Positions 6,484 to 14,833 are shown, counted from the stretch's first letter. The stretch is 64,000 nt of DNA from Pectobacterium aquaticum (GCF_003382565.3 NZ_CP086253.1:2294001-2358000), one strand, 5' to 3'. The notes: generated from the sequence alone by a model not told the origin. Numbers and translations: made by a program.

Positions 6484-7599
6484 TTAAGCAACACGTAAAA
6501 AATTAGATTTTCGATACCATTCAGGAATTGGACAATCGGATACAACGACCTCTCTTTTATTACGTACAAATACCGGACTAAATTTTGAAATATTACAGCG
6601 TTGGGCAATATCAATACCTATCTTGCGTAATCTGGCTCGATGCGTTTGAACCTGTTTTTTGTCAAAATTAAAACTATGACCGTGCATCCATTGGATAGCA
6701 TACATAGCGGTGGTATTGGCTGAACGGGTGTTATCAACGACGCCCTGACGGATTAAATGTTCGCTAATAGTATCAAAGTCCATAGACGTCACCATTAATG
6801 ATTTATCAAGAGATATAAACGCATCATGTAGCGTGGTTAAAATTGAATAGTCAGTCAATCCCCAGAACAACAAGCCATGTTTTTGCAAAAAACGCGATTT
6901 CAGTTTTTGTTCAAAGCGAACAACGCCGTTTTCTTCACAAAACTCAATAACGCGCTGTAAATAACGCACTTCATCAGAATTTTTACCAAATCTGTTTTCA
7001 ATCTTACATAAAGCATGCAATTTCAATTCATGAGCTTTGTTATACACCGTGGGGTAAATTAATGTGGCGTTGCCCTTTTTTGATAACCAGTCAACAGATT
7101 TACCGTTGCTATGTAATCTGGGCATACTATTTCGATAAGGTAATGTCGATAACCCAGAAATATAGTCATCTTCATTCGCCTTCCCTACCCCACGATTTGA
7201 TGTTAAATGAATTTCCCTGATGCAAGCGCCGTCAGTTACCAGTCCTGCTCGTTCATTTTCTTTTGCCTGACGGGGCCAAATTTTGGTGCATTTGGTGAAT
7301 GCAGGCAGCCCCAATTCAGAAAGGATCGTGTTATAAACCTGTACGCAGGCATCAATAGTATGAATACCAAAGAGATTTTCTAAGCGATTCCAACGTGAAG
7401 GATTGCCTGACATTTTCAGCACAGAGCCTCTCACAGAGATAGACACCTGATCGCAGAACGATCCTTTATGTTGGAACACCGGTTGGCACAGATCGCTGGC
7501 CTCCCCACTATCAACGTGGATTCGTAGATAAGCGACATCGCTCAGAATGGGTAGTTGATACCCAAAATCCTGTTCGATAGTCAGCCAGTCGAAGAACAT
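6484..7599 (-). CDS. Phage replication initiation protein, II/X family
   Basis: The 371-residue protein opens with MFFDWLTIEQDFGYQLP, the pattern of the II/X-family rolling-circle replication proteins (including RstA of CTX). It should nick the plus-strand origin and start rolling-circle synthesis. Length is normal for the family. It is first in the minus-strand phage operon, with AGAGG before the ATG, and is divergent from a small regulator at 7735. Tandem TGCATGCAT-type motifs in the 135-bp gap are probable operators. A shorter internal-start product like pX is possible but not demonstrable here. Confidence 0.92.
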   Translation of the reverse strand: MFFDWLTIEQDFGYQLPILSDVAYLRIHVDSGEASDLCQPVFQHKGSFCDQVSISVRGSVLKMSGNPSRWNRLENLFGIHTIDACVQVYNTILSELGLPAFTKCTKIWPRQAKENERAGLVTDGACIREIHLTSNRGVGKANEDDYISGLSTLPYRNSMPRLHSNGKSVDWLSKKGNATLIYPTVYNKAHELKLHALCKIENRFGKNSDEVRYLQRVIEFCEENGVVRFEQKLKSRFLQKHGLLFWGLTDYSILTTLHDAFISLDKSLMVTSMDFDTISEHLIRQGVVDNTRSANTTAMYAIQWMHGHSFNFDKKQVQTHRARLRKIGIDIAQRCNISKFSPVFVRNKREVVVSDCPIPEWYRKSNFLRVA

Positions 7600-7612
7600 C
7601 CGCGCCTCTTAA

Positions 7613-7670
7613 TATGCATGCATACAGTTATGCCATGAAAAAAATGTATCACTTGTCATGCATGTATGCA
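7613..7670. promoter_or_regulatory. Divergent phage control region with TGCATG repeats
   Basis: Between the replication gene and the small regulator lie TATGCATGCATA (7613-7624, perfect palindrome) and TGCATGTATGCA (7659-7670, near-palindrome), 46 bp apart. Both sit upstream of the replication gene. They are probable operators for the adjacent small regulator, an inference from position and symmetry. Confidence 0.55.
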
Positions 7671-7734
7671 AGCGTAACCTTACGAGAGCATAACTGTTTA
7701 ACTATAATGCTCAGAGACAAAAGATGAGGTATCT

Positions 7735-7938
7735 ATGACCACACCCAAACGAACAACGATGGCCATCGTGGCAGAGCGCAAGCTAAGATTAGAAAGAATG
7801 GCAATAGATGCTAGCCATACTGCTGGCCGTGCGATCACCTGGACGGATATAGTGAATCATCTGATTGATAACTATGCCAAAGATGCGGCGAAAGACCTCA
7901 TTCACGCCAGTAAGGCATCCAGAGAGACGTCAGAGTAA
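7735..7938 (+). CDS. Small regulator-like phage protein, divergent from rep
   Basis: The 67-residue protein is basic at its N terminus (TTPKRTTMAIVAERKLRLERMAID) and continues with a segment ending TDIVNHLIDNYAKDAA. A short strand followed by two helices would fit the ribbon-helix-helix (Arc/MetJ) fold, though I cannot confirm a named family. GAGG precedes the ATG by six bases. It is divergent from the replication gene with palindromic TGCATG motifs between them, the usual layout of an inovirus repressor and its target. It is followed by origin-like hairpins. Confidence 0.75.
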   Translation: MTTPKRTTMAIVAERKLRLERMAIDASHTAGRAITWTDIVNHLIDNYAKDAAKDLIHASKASRETSE

Positions 7939-7949
7939 AAAAGATAAAA

Positions 7950-8006
7950 ACCGTGGGAAACCACGGTAAAGTTCGGGTGTCACTGAACCCCGAACCGCTT
8001 CGCGGT
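7950..8006. other. Consecutive hairpins: probable phage origin/packaging region
   Basis: Three stems follow in a row: ACCGTGG-GAAA-CCACGGT (7950-7967), GTTCGGG with CCCGAAC (7971-7995) and ACCGC-TTC-GCGGT (7994-8006). The second and third overlap. Filamentous phages keep their rolling-circle origin, complementary-strand origin and packaging signal in such a hairpin-rich intergenic region. The first stem may also terminate the regulator transcript. The part from 7978 on is repeated at window base 1. Which stem does what cannot be read from sequence. Confidence 0.6.
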
Positions 8007-8098
8007 GAAGTTATTGACGAATGAATCTTGTCGAAAAACACAATGATAAGAACTTATGTTTTTAAATAAAAGTGGTATTTAACTCAAGGAGTATGAAA

Positions 8099-8365
8099 TT
8101 GACCTCAAAAGAATATGCTCAAAAAATAGCAACCCAGTTATGGGATGCACCACATAACTATAAAGAAATATTAATAAATGCTGAACGTGTTATCAATAAT
8201 GCCTTCCTTACCAAGGAAGCCAAACAACGATTTTGGGTAGAGCTGTATCATTACCTTGGCGGTAATAAAAACATATCGACAGCCAGTCAAGATTCAGCAA
8301 AATTACATGAATTAATAGCAAAAGCCAAATCGATTGTCGTGCAAAAAACACAGCAAGGTAACTGA
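8099..8365 (+). CDS. Phage accessory protein of unknown function, copy 2
   Basis: This is an identical copy of the gene at 122-388, with the same TTG/GGAG start arrangement. Here its upstream context is complete: it follows the small regulator by about 160 bp of hairpin-rich DNA, so it may be transcribed from the regulator promoter or from its own within the AT-rich stretch at 8030-8090. Function unknown. Confidence 0.8.
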   Translation: MTSKEYAQKIATQLWDAPHNYKEILINAERVINNAFLTKEAKQRFWVELYHYLGGNKNISTASQDSAKLHELIAKAKSIVVQKTQQGN

Positions 8366-8367
8366 AC

Positions 8368-8871
8368 ATGACAACTGAAAATTACAATGTTATATCCCTG
8401 ATTGTTTATATAATTTCGGCGGTAATTGCTTTAGGCATGCTAAAAGTTGCAATTGCTCAATTAGATAAATTAACTTATCAAGTTAAAGAGGCTGTAAAAT
8501 CTAATGAAGAAGCAATAAAATCAAATAGAATCAATGAGTTAGGTGCATTCCTTGAAATGGAGAGTCAGATAAAAACAAATAGGCTGGAATTATCAAAGGC
8601 AAGCATTCACGCTTTGGATTTAAAAGACAAGGGAAAACAGGATGAATTGGACTCTGCATCTTTATATCTCAATGAATGCATCGAGAATTATTTAAATTCA
8701 TTGGATAGGTTATGTTTTTGCATTATTAAAGGTTATTTTGATAATGATGATATGAAAATTGAATACAGACATGTACTAAATGACGCAGTAAAAGAGAATC
8801 CGACATATTTTCAGCAATCATCTAAGCATCGAAATATTATAAAGATCCATGAAAAATGGGCAGATAGTTAA
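8368..8871 (+). CDS. Phage membrane-anchored coiled-coil protein, copy 2
   Basis: This is an identical copy of the gene at 391-894: one N-terminal membrane helix, a charged coiled-coil region and an unrecognised C-terminal part. It starts two bases after the preceding gene's stop and ends one base before the second attachment hairpin. Perfect conservation of both copies suggests recent duplication or tandem integration rather than selection. Confidence 0.85.
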   Translation: MTTENYNVISLIVYIISAVIALGMLKVAIAQLDKLTYQVKEAVKSNEEAIKSNRINELGAFLEMESQIKTNRLELSKASIHALDLKDKGKQDELDSASLYLNECIENYLNSLDRLCFCIIKGYFDNDDMKIEYRHVLNDAVKENPTYFQQSSKHRNIIKIHEKWADS

Positions 8872-8872
8872 T

Positions 8873-8966
8873 GGTTCGCATAATGACGTTATGCTAAAGA
8901 GGCCGCTGCGGGATTCGATTTTCGCAGCGGCCTTTTCAACATAACGTGTCGTACATTATGCGAACC
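8873..8966. other. Folded attP-like Xer site, copy 2 (right prophage end)
   Basis: This has the same inverted XerC/XerD arms as 896-989: GGTTCGCATAA at 8873-8883 and TTATGCGAACC at 8956-8966. It marks the right end of the phage genome. If integration used XerC in the CTX manner, the phage-chromosome junction lies at about 8955-8956. Confidence 0.83.
8900..8937 (+). terminator. GC-rich hairpin with T-run inside attP, copy 2
   Basis: The 11-bp stem and TTT tail are the same as at 923-960. It closes the second copy of the unknown two-gene operon. Confidence 0.72.
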
Positions 8967-8995
8967 AAAAGAAGCATTCGCGGAAACTGGCCGTT

Positions 8996-9026
8996 CCACT
9001 GAGCAAATCCCCGCATTCGTAAAACA
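8996..9026 (+). repeat. Diverged continuation of the phage end sequence
   Basis: After identity ends, 8996-9026 still matches 1019-1049 at 24 of 31 positions, including AAATCCCCGCAT. It ends nine bases before the stop codon of a chromosomal gene. It is probably a relic of a related phage, or host dif-flanking DNA also carried by the phage. Confidence 0.6.
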
Positions 9027-9194
9027 CCATCTACCTAACGAAAGAAAAACCAAGCTGTATTAATAAGACCGTTATCTACCTCAAAGACGGCAATACTTTC
9101 TATTGGCTCCGCTGAAAGCCCATGAATTAACTCATGGTCAAACACCTTATTGCCTAACACGGTACGAGATACCAATTCCGCTCTCAGTTTTGGG

Positions 9195-10437
9195 CAGGGC
9201 GTCCGCATGAGTGATCAACATTTAACCATTGACGTTAATCCAGCCATAAGAACTTGCTCCAAGAACACGGGTTTCATCATGCAGCGTTTTTGTTTCATCG
9301 GTACGCTAATCTTCGTTGGCTCGGCTCTGAGCATGTTCAGCGCCATGTGCCTTAACCCTGCCAAGTTTTCTGCGGCGTTTTCTCGGTAAATCTGGCAAGC
9401 ATCCTCTCGCATACTGACATCTAAAATCCAATGCATGGACTCGATACCCCAATGGGCCCGTATCGCATCTCCGGCCTGCTCTGGGGTTAGTTTGGCTGAA
9501 CTGATGTAGTAGCGGTACTCCAACTCTGGCGCTTTGCCTTTTGCTGCGCGGTAACTTTCGACCATGACTATGCTGGTTAGCCCGAGCCAGGCAGAGAAAT
9601 CCCCAACCATATCACTGGCATCCAGTACATGGTAAGTGCGTGCCTCCACTCGGCTTTTCTGCTTCTCAACTTGAGATATGCCCCTGTCAATTGGCGCGCG
9701 CCGATGTGGGGTAAAAGCGGCCTGTATCGCTGCCGCTAACTTGCCTTGATTGCCCTTAACTGCCAATAAGTAGTCGCCACCTTTGCTCGTAATCGCCTTG
9801 GCAATCTTGGTCTGACAGGCCATCGCATCAATTGTCACGATGGCACCTCGCAAGTCCAACATCTGAATCAGCGCGGGTATCGCGGTGATTTCATTGCTTT
9901 TAGCATCAGTTTTAAGCTGGCCCAATACGAGTTGGTTGGCGCTGGCATAGGCACTTACCATATGGATGGTGCTTTGCCTGTCGTCTCTGTCATAAGAGCC
10001 GCGCAAAGTCTTGCCATCAATAGCGACGACTTCACCACAGGTTAACTTGTGCACGGCTTTCATCCAGGCGAGAAAACAATCGCGGAATTCAGCGGGCTCA
10101 ATATTTGAAATTAGGCGAGCAAAGGTATCATCAACGGGCACACCTTTTTCAAATAAGCCCTGTTTAAGGAACCAGTCATGATGGCCGAGAACGTACTCAC
10201 GAATGTCAGTCCAGCCCTGGCCTCCCGCTATCACTGCGCAGATTGAAGCAAACAAAATATCAAACAGTGGGTAATCCACTTTTGCGCTTTGTCGTTCATC
10301 GCGGATGATACTGAAATGCGCTTTGATGGTATCTAAATTCATGGTCACTCCTCAAAAGAGGAGCATAAGATCATAGTCGACTCGTCAGGTCAATGTTGAC
10401 GTCGAATTGTGCAAAAAACGTTCATGATCTTGCCCTG
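9195..10437. mobile_element. ISAs1-family insertion sequence, complete
   Basis: The element is 1243 bp. Its ends read CAGGGCGTCC... at 9195 and ...TTGCCCTG at 10437, giving inverted ends that share CAGGGC and a later CATGA. The 10-bp direct repeat CAGTTTTGGG flanks it (9185-9194 and 10438-10447), as expected for this family's target duplications. It carries one intact transposase. It inserted into a SnoaL-like gene. Confidence 0.92.
9215..10342 (-). CDS. ISAs1-family (H-repeat type) DDE transposase
   Basis: The protein has 375 residues from the ATG at 10342, which has AGGAG five bases upstream; the GTG at 10348 lies inside the binding site. It shows the ISAs1/H-repeat signature: an N-terminal domain with CAVIAGGQGWTDI, then AIDGKTLRGS and VTIDAMACQ carrying the catalytic Asp residues. 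AVKGNQG and HWGIESMHWILDVSMRED supply the Glu. It is full length with no frameshift, so the element may be active. The C terminus reaches to within 20 bp of the left IS end. Confidence 0.95.
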   Translation of the reverse strand: MNLDTIKAHFSIIRDERQSAKVDYPLFDILFASICAVIAGGQGWTDIREYVLGHHDWFLKQGLFEKGVPVDDTFARLISNIEPAEFRDCFLAWMKAVHKLTCGEVVAIDGKTLRGSYDRDDRQSTIHMVSAYASANQLVLGQLKTDAKSNEITAIPALIQMLDLRGAIVTIDAMACQTKIAKAITSKGGDYLLAVKGNQGKLAAAIQAAFTPHRRAPIDRGISQVEKQKSRVEARTYHVLDASDMVGDFSAWLGLTSIVMVESYRAAKGKAPELEYRYYISSAKLTPEQAGDAIRAHWGIESMHWILDVSMREDACQIYRENAAENLAGLRHMALNMLRAEPTKISVPMKQKRCMMKPVFLEQVLMAGLTSMVKC

Positions 10438-10779
10438 CAGTTTTGGGTTGTTGAATCGGTTATTCACGTAAAACTCTCTCAGCGCCTCTTTTCCTACCAT
10501 CGACGGCGTTTCTGCTGGCATACGATACGCTTTGAAATCAGGTGCAAAACATGACACGAATGCATCTATGTCATGTTCGTTATAGGCCTTAAACTGTGCC
10601 GCTACGGCCAATTCTGGTGACATGGTTTCTCTCCGATATGTGTTTTTCTATCGTGCCTGAATAAGTAAGTTGTGTGCCAATTATCAAGAAATCAGGAAGG
10701 TTCGCTTTACGATTTATCTGAGCCTCAGAGCGTTTTCCTCTACAATGTATTTTCCAGCCCGCTTATTAGGTACATTCCC

Positions 10780-11046
10780 ATGCCAAGACTGACTCAGAAA
10801 GACATGACTGAAAGTGAACAACGTCAGCTTAAGACGTTACTCGATCAGGCGCGAAAAAAACAGGACCGCCCGCTGACAAACTCTGAGAGTAATCATATTA
10901 AAGACGATTACATCGATAAGCTTATGAAAGAACGTGAAATCGTAGCAAAACAGGCAAAGGCCGAGAAAAAGAAAAATAAGTTTAAACCTGATTCCTCAGC
11001 GACTTATGAATGGTCAGCTAGTACAAACCTACGGGGCCGCCGCTAA
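10780..11046 (+). CDS. yjbD: DUF3811 protein, YjbD-like
   Basis: The 88-residue, very basic protein has the YjbD pattern: RLTQKDMTESEQRQLKTLLD, LTNSESN, DDYIDKLMKERE and terminal SASTNLRGRR. Function is unknown in E. coli. The ATG at 10780 is chosen because homologues start MPR/ALPR; the upstream in-frame region to 10672 is not conserved and AGG lies nine bases before this ATG. It is divergent from the IS-split SnoaL-like gene and convergent with the LysR gene. Confidence 0.85.
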   Translation: MPRLTQKDMTESEQRQLKTLLDQARKKQDRPLTNSESNHIKDDYIDKLMKEREIVAKQAKAEKKKNKFKPDSSATYEWSASTNLRGRR

Positions 11047-11086
11047 CGTTTACGTCGTGGGCGCTTGTGTCCTTGGCTTGACACCA

Positions 11087-11968
11087 TTACCGAAAAAGAT
11101 GCCGAGCGGCCGCAATTCGCACGCTCTGGCTTAACGCTTCCAACGATGCAGAACGGATATTCCAACAGTGCCAATACAGACGAATATCGATAGGATTTCC
11201 GGCTTGAAATGGTACTAATTCGCCTTTTCCCGTATGCGATGATGCCATATTTTCTGGGATCATCCCCCACCCTAGCCCTCTGAGAATAGCACCGACAAAA
11301 GCCGCTGTTGAAGGAACAAATTGCTGCGGCGGTTCAATCGCCTCTGGAACCAGTGATGCTATAAATAAGGACTGTAATCTGTCTTTATTGTTAAATATCA
11401 GGAGCGGCGCTTTTTGCAAACTGTCCGCATGGATGCCATCCGCAAAGTACGTCTCGTGAAAAATCGGTGAGCAATACGCGCGGTAACGCATCGTTCCTAA
11501 ATATTCTACGCCACAGCCTTGAATCGGTTCCGGGCTGGCGCTGACCGCTGCCATGACCCGACCTTCACGCAGCAAGGTTGCTGAATGTTCCTGATCCTCG
11601 ACGAGGATATCGAGCAAAATACTGGATTGGTGGCAAGCATCGTCCATCGCATCCAGAAACCACCCGTCTATTGAATCCGCATTCACAGCCACTGAAAGAC
11701 TCTGTCTGGTCGGCATTTCAAGCGTGCTGAAAAGCTCATTCTCCAACATATCTATCTGTTCTGCGTGTCGAAGTAACGCTTGCCCCGTCAGCGTTGCTCG
11801 ACACGGATTTCCCCTTACGATCAGTACCTGACCAAGCTGATCTTCTAACTGCTTGATACGCTGGCTGATGGCAGACGGCGTGACGTGGAGTTTGCGGGCC
11901 GCAATTTCAAAACTGCCGCTACGGACAATCTCCATGAACGCTCTCAGGCAAGGGTAATTCAAGTGCAT
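11087..11968 (-). CDS. LysR-type regulator of the ArgP subfamily
   Basis: The 293-residue protein has an N-terminal winged helix-turn-helix (about residues 5-62, FEIAARKLHVTPSAISQRIK) and a substrate-binding domain. The pattern SVAVNADSIDGWFLDAM and the Leu-Tyr-Trp-His near the C terminus are those of ArgP/IciA regulators of lysine/arginine exporters. The usual LysE-type exporter partner is not adjacent: the next genes are yjbD-like and a chemotaxis receptor. It is therefore an ArgP paralogue with an unknown target rather than ArgP itself. Confidence 0.85.
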   Translation of the reverse strand: MHLNYPCLRAFMEIVRSGSFEIAARKLHVTPSAISQRIKQLEDQLGQVLIVRGNPCRATLTGQALLRHAEQIDMLENELFSTLEMPTRQSLSVAVNADSIDGWFLDAMDDACHQSSILLDILVEDQEHSATLLREGRVMAAVSASPEPIQGCGVEYLGTMRYRAYCSPIFHETYFADGIHADSLQKAPLLIFNNKDRLQSLFIASLVPEAIEPPQQFVPSTAAFVGAILRGLGWGMIPENMASSHTGKGELVPFQAGNPIDIRLYWHCWNIRSASLEALSQSVRIAAARHLFR

Positions 11969-12159
11969 GATTATTTTTTCTTAACAATATCAGGATGATT
12001 TAATCTGCCTTAATTAAAGGTTAGATACAACTTTCACAAAGTGACGAATGCCATATTCGATGTTGAAGAAAATTCAGGTGGGATGTGGAGCAAAAATCAC
12101 GAGAGGATTGAATATGTCACCCAGCAACCGTTAGGTAGCCGGGTGACGGCGTCACTTTT

Positions 12160-14133
12160 TTACTTTAACAACGCACGAGGTGACACGTGGTGCTGTTCCA
12201 AACGAAAATGCTCTATCGCCTGCGCTAACGACATAGACTGATCTTCCAGCGAACTGGCTGCAGCCGACATCTGCTGTACCAGCGCGGAGTTTTGCTGCGT
12301 CACACCATCCATTTCATTGACGGCAATCGTGACTTGGCTAATGCCCTTCGCCTGCTCATCCGATGCCGTGACAATCTCACCGATGATACTTTGCACCGAG
12401 CTGACGGCGTGTGTCATATCCTGCATGGTTTTACCGGCATCGTTCACCAGTTTAACGCCGCTTTCAACGCGCTGGCTGGATTCCTCAATCAGTGCGGCAA
12501 TCTCTTTCACTGCGCTGGCGCTGCGCTGTGCCAAGCTGCGAACTTCCGATGCCACAACGGCGAATCCTCTTCCCTGCTCACCCGCTCGTGCCGCTTCTAC
12601 CGCGGCGTTCAACGCCAGAATGTTGGTCTGGAAAGCGATACTGTTAATCATGGTGGTAATATCGCCAATTTTCTTCGCACTCTCATCAATCTGCGACATC
12701 GTCTGAACCACCTGACTGACCAGCGATTCGCCACGCTGAGCAATTTTTGTGGCATTCTCTGTCAGCGTCGTGGCCTGGTGGGCGTTGTTGGCATTGTGTT
12801 TCACCGTTGCGGTAATTTCTTCCATACTTGCTGCGGTTTGTTCCAGCGCAGCCGCCTGCTGTTCTGTACGCGATGCAAGGTTGAGGTTACCGCTGGCAAT
12901 TTCCGCTGCGCCTTGTCGCACGGAGTCACTGGCGTCTTTGATCTGTCCGACCACCTGACGCAGTTGTGACTGCATCGTATTCAGCGCGAAGAACAGACTA
13001 CTGCGATCGTTGGGTTGCACATCAATCACATTGCTCAGTCGACCTTCCGCAACGGCCAGCGCAATGGTAGCGGCTTCGCGTGGTTCGCCACCCAGTGGTT
13101 TAAGCACTTTGCGGCTGAATACCCAACCCAGCAGCGCGCTCACCAACAGAATGCTGATCACCATCATGATGACGGCATTCATCAACTGGCGTTCAGAAGC
13201 GGCCATCACCTGACTCACTGGGACAACAATGGCCAAATGCCATTTATCTGTGCTGTTGCCGATAGTAATGGGTTGCCAGGTAATCAACGCTTCTTCACCC
13301 AGAATGGCATCGTCGTGTTGTACCACTGAGGACGTGAAATTGTCCGTCGGTCCTTGCCAGGCTTTGCTTGTCTGAGATTTATCAGGATAAGAGATGACTT
13401 TACTCGCACTGGATAGCAGCATCGCGTAACCGCCACCTTCCCAAGGCTTAATCCGGTTAATTTTGTCCTGTAATGACGCAAGCGAAATGTCTGAAGTCAC
13501 GACTCCCCACAGTTTCCCCTGACTGACAATCGGTGCGGCGACTGACGTCAGCAGCGTTGGAACGCCATTGTAAGCATAAGAGTAGGGTTCGATGAGCGTA
13601 TCTTTCTGGCTCTTTTGCGGCAACAGGTAGTAATCGCCCTGGCCGGGAGTCAGGAAGGACTGCAGAGGGTGCATTTTGTAATTGCCAGCCTGATCGCGGT
13701 CAACAAACCAGGCGTAGCGTCCTTTAGGCGCCTGGCCTGGCTGTTCGGCAAACTCGGCATCACGGCCGTCAAACACATTCTCTTCAAAAATGACTGAAAT
13801 CGAGAGGTATTCTGGGTTATCCCGCAGAGCATACTCCGTCATTTTATCGACCACCGCGCGGTCTTTAATGCCGGCTGCGGGCAAGGCAACCAGCCCTTGT
13901 CCGAGGTTATGCGCCACATCTCGGGCGTAGTTGAGTTCCTGTTGAATTCTTAATGCTTCACTTTGGGCTATTTGCTGTAAATAGCGTTCGGCCAGAGATT
14001 TTTGTTCTTTACTAGACTGCCAACTGAGCACCCCAATGGTGACAGCGAAACCGAGTGCGATAGTTAATGCGCCAGTTAACAATACCTGGCCGCGGGTGCT
14101 CATTGTCTTTTTTTGTATTAATTGCTTGGCCAT
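12160..14133 (-). CDS. Methyl-accepting chemotaxis protein, Cache sensor
   Basis: The receptor has 657 residues from the ATG at 14133 (AGGAGA seven bases upstream; the frame to 14172 is not needed). A first membrane helix (about 16-39), a large periplasmic dCache-type sensor (about 40-320), a second helix (about 325-347) and a HAMP segment precede the cytoplasmic hairpin. The hairpin tip NILALNAAVEAARAGEQGRG is the universal MCP core. There is no C-terminal NWETF-type tether; the protein ends SPRALLK. The ligand is unknown. It is monocistronic and typical of the many MCPs of plant-associated enterobacteria. Confidence 0.95.
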   Translation of the reverse strand: MAKQLIQKKTMSTRGQVLLTGALTIALGFAVTIGVLSWQSSKEQKSLAERYLQQIAQSEALRIQQELNYARDVAHNLGQGLVALPAAGIKDRAVVDKMTEYALRDNPEYLSISVIFEENVFDGRDAEFAEQPGQAPKGRYAWFVDRDQAGNYKMHPLQSFLTPGQGDYYLLPQKSQKDTLIEPYSYAYNGVPTLLTSVAAPIVSQGKLWGVVTSDISLASLQDKINRIKPWEGGGYAMLLSSASKVISYPDKSQTSKAWQGPTDNFTSSVVQHDDAILGEEALITWQPITIGNSTDKWHLAIVVPVSQVMAASERQLMNAVIMMVISILLVSALLGWVFSRKVLKPLGGEPREAATIALAVAEGRLSNVIDVQPNDRSSLFFALNTMQSQLRQVVGQIKDASDSVRQGAAEIASGNLNLASRTEQQAAALEQTAASMEEITATVKHNANNAHQATTLTENATKIAQRGESLVSQVVQTMSQIDESAKKIGDITTMINSIAFQTNILALNAAVEAARAGEQGRGFAVVASEVRSLAQRSASAVKEIAALIEESSQRVESGVKLVNDAGKTMQDMTHAVSSVQSIIGEIVTASDEQAKGISQVTIAVNEMDGVTQQNSALVQQMSAAASSLEDQSMSLAQAIEHFRLEQHHVSPRALLK

Positions 14134-14291
14134 TATGGCTCTCCTGATGTTGACCCTGATCGTAATCAACATTCCCTTGCAATGAGTTCCCTGCTACTTG
14201 TCTATCGGCGCTTTTTTTTTGAACTTTAGCTGAACAAGAGATAAGGGGCTGAGGGCAGGTATTGTCGGAGAGCACTTTTTACGTCATAAGC

Positions 14292-14780
14292 TCAATCACA
14301 GTCTGATTCCAGATTTTTGTGCATGTTAAAGCCGGTCATCTGGAAACCACTTTTTTCATATAACCCCTTGGCAATCGGGTTATTCGTGGCAACTCTCAGC
14401 CCGATTTCGCTAATACCTAATGCGGTTAGCGCCACATCCATTGCGGCAAGTGAGGCTTTACCAAAACCGCGGCCTCGCCACGTAGGCAGGAGACAAAAAT
14501 CAGAGACCCAGGCAGAATTCTCTTTCAGAACCACCCACAAATAACCAATGATGACACCTGCGTTATTTGAGGAATGAATGCACCATAACTTATTGGCTGC
14601 CGTGTGAACGCCCTGCGGTAGCGCAATATCGATCGATTGCGTGGCGATCGCCCTCGCCTTTTCTGCGTCATATCCTCGGGATTCCTGTAGATCCTGAGCA
14701 TATTCAAGAATAAAAAACTGGCGATACTCGGGGTAATTCCCTTCGGCCATATCCGCTAAATTTACCATTGTGTTCATCAT
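14292..14780 (-). CDS. GNAT-family N-acetyltransferase
   Basis: The 162-residue protein has the acetyl-CoA-binding motif LLPTWRGRGFGKA (V/I-x-x-x-x-R-G-x-G-x-G/A type) at about residues 97-109. The downstream GLRVATNNPIAKGLYEKSGF stretch is typical of GNAT motif B. The substrate is unknown. The start has two adjacent ATGs (14780, 14777) after an AGGGG/AGG region. It lies between an MCP and cytochrome b562 on the same strand, separated from the latter by a strong terminator. Confidence 0.9.
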   Translation of the reverse strand: MMNTMVNLADMAEGNYPEYRQFFILEYAQDLQESRGYDAEKARAIATQSIDIALPQGVHTAANKLWCIHSSNNAGVIIGYLWVVLKENSAWVSDFCLLPTWRGRGFGKASLAAMDVALTALGISEIGLRVATNNPIAKGLYEKSGFQMTGFNMHKNLESDCD

Positions 14781-14833
14781 CCTGTTTCCCCTTAGCTGGC
14801 AATCCTGACTGTCCTAACGTTTATAACAAAAAA

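Larger units (their letters stand above)
1..8995. mobile_element. Ff/CTX-type filamentous prophage (inovirus), tandem or duplicated end
   Basis: The block holds a full inovirus gene set on the minus strand: II/X-family replication protein, pV-like ssDNA-binding protein, small coat proteins, signal-peptide major coat, pIII-like, pVI-like, Zot/pI ATPase and secretin. A plus-strand module carries a regulator, hairpins, two unknown genes and a Xer-type attachment hairpin. The repeat period is 7977 bp, a normal inovirus genome size, so one complete genome lies between the two attachment hairpins (about 990-8966). The left 1018 bp duplicate the right end, and the duplication runs off the window at base 1. 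More phage sequence is therefore expected upstream. Base composition is more AT-rich than in the flanking core genes. Confidence 0.93.
7978..8995 (+). repeat. Right copy of 1018-bp direct repeat
   Basis: This copy matches 1-1018 with a constant offset of 7977 bp. It includes both unknown genes, the attachment hairpin and 29 bp beyond it. The left edge of the match equals the window start, so the true repeat may be longer on the left. Confidence 0.95.
9035..10623 (-). pseudogene. SnoaL/NTF2-like gene split by an insertion sequence
   Basis: The 5' part (10438-10623) encodes MSPELAVAAQFKAYNEHDID through RFNNPKL. Removing the IS at 9195-10437 and one copy of its target duplication joins it in frame to 9035-9184, which encodes RAELVSRTVLGNKVFDHELI and ends NTAWFFFR. 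The restored product is about 111 residues, a typical SnoaL/nuclear-transport-factor-2-like fold with unknown substrate. In the interrupted form the 5' frame runs 16 codons into the IS before stopping. No other lesion is visible, so the disruption is recent. Confidence 0.9.

Noticed and set aside
12143..12161. GTGAC-GGC-GTCAC stem with T-run at the 3' end of the MCP gene
   Set aside because: The T-run is on the plus strand, the wrong direction for the MCP gene, and no plus-strand gene precedes it.
12292..12969. Long plus-strand reading frame (225 codons) opposite the chemotaxis receptor
   Set aside because: It is antisense to the well-conserved MCP signalling domain, has no ribosome site and is Cys/His-rich in the way typical of shadow frames.
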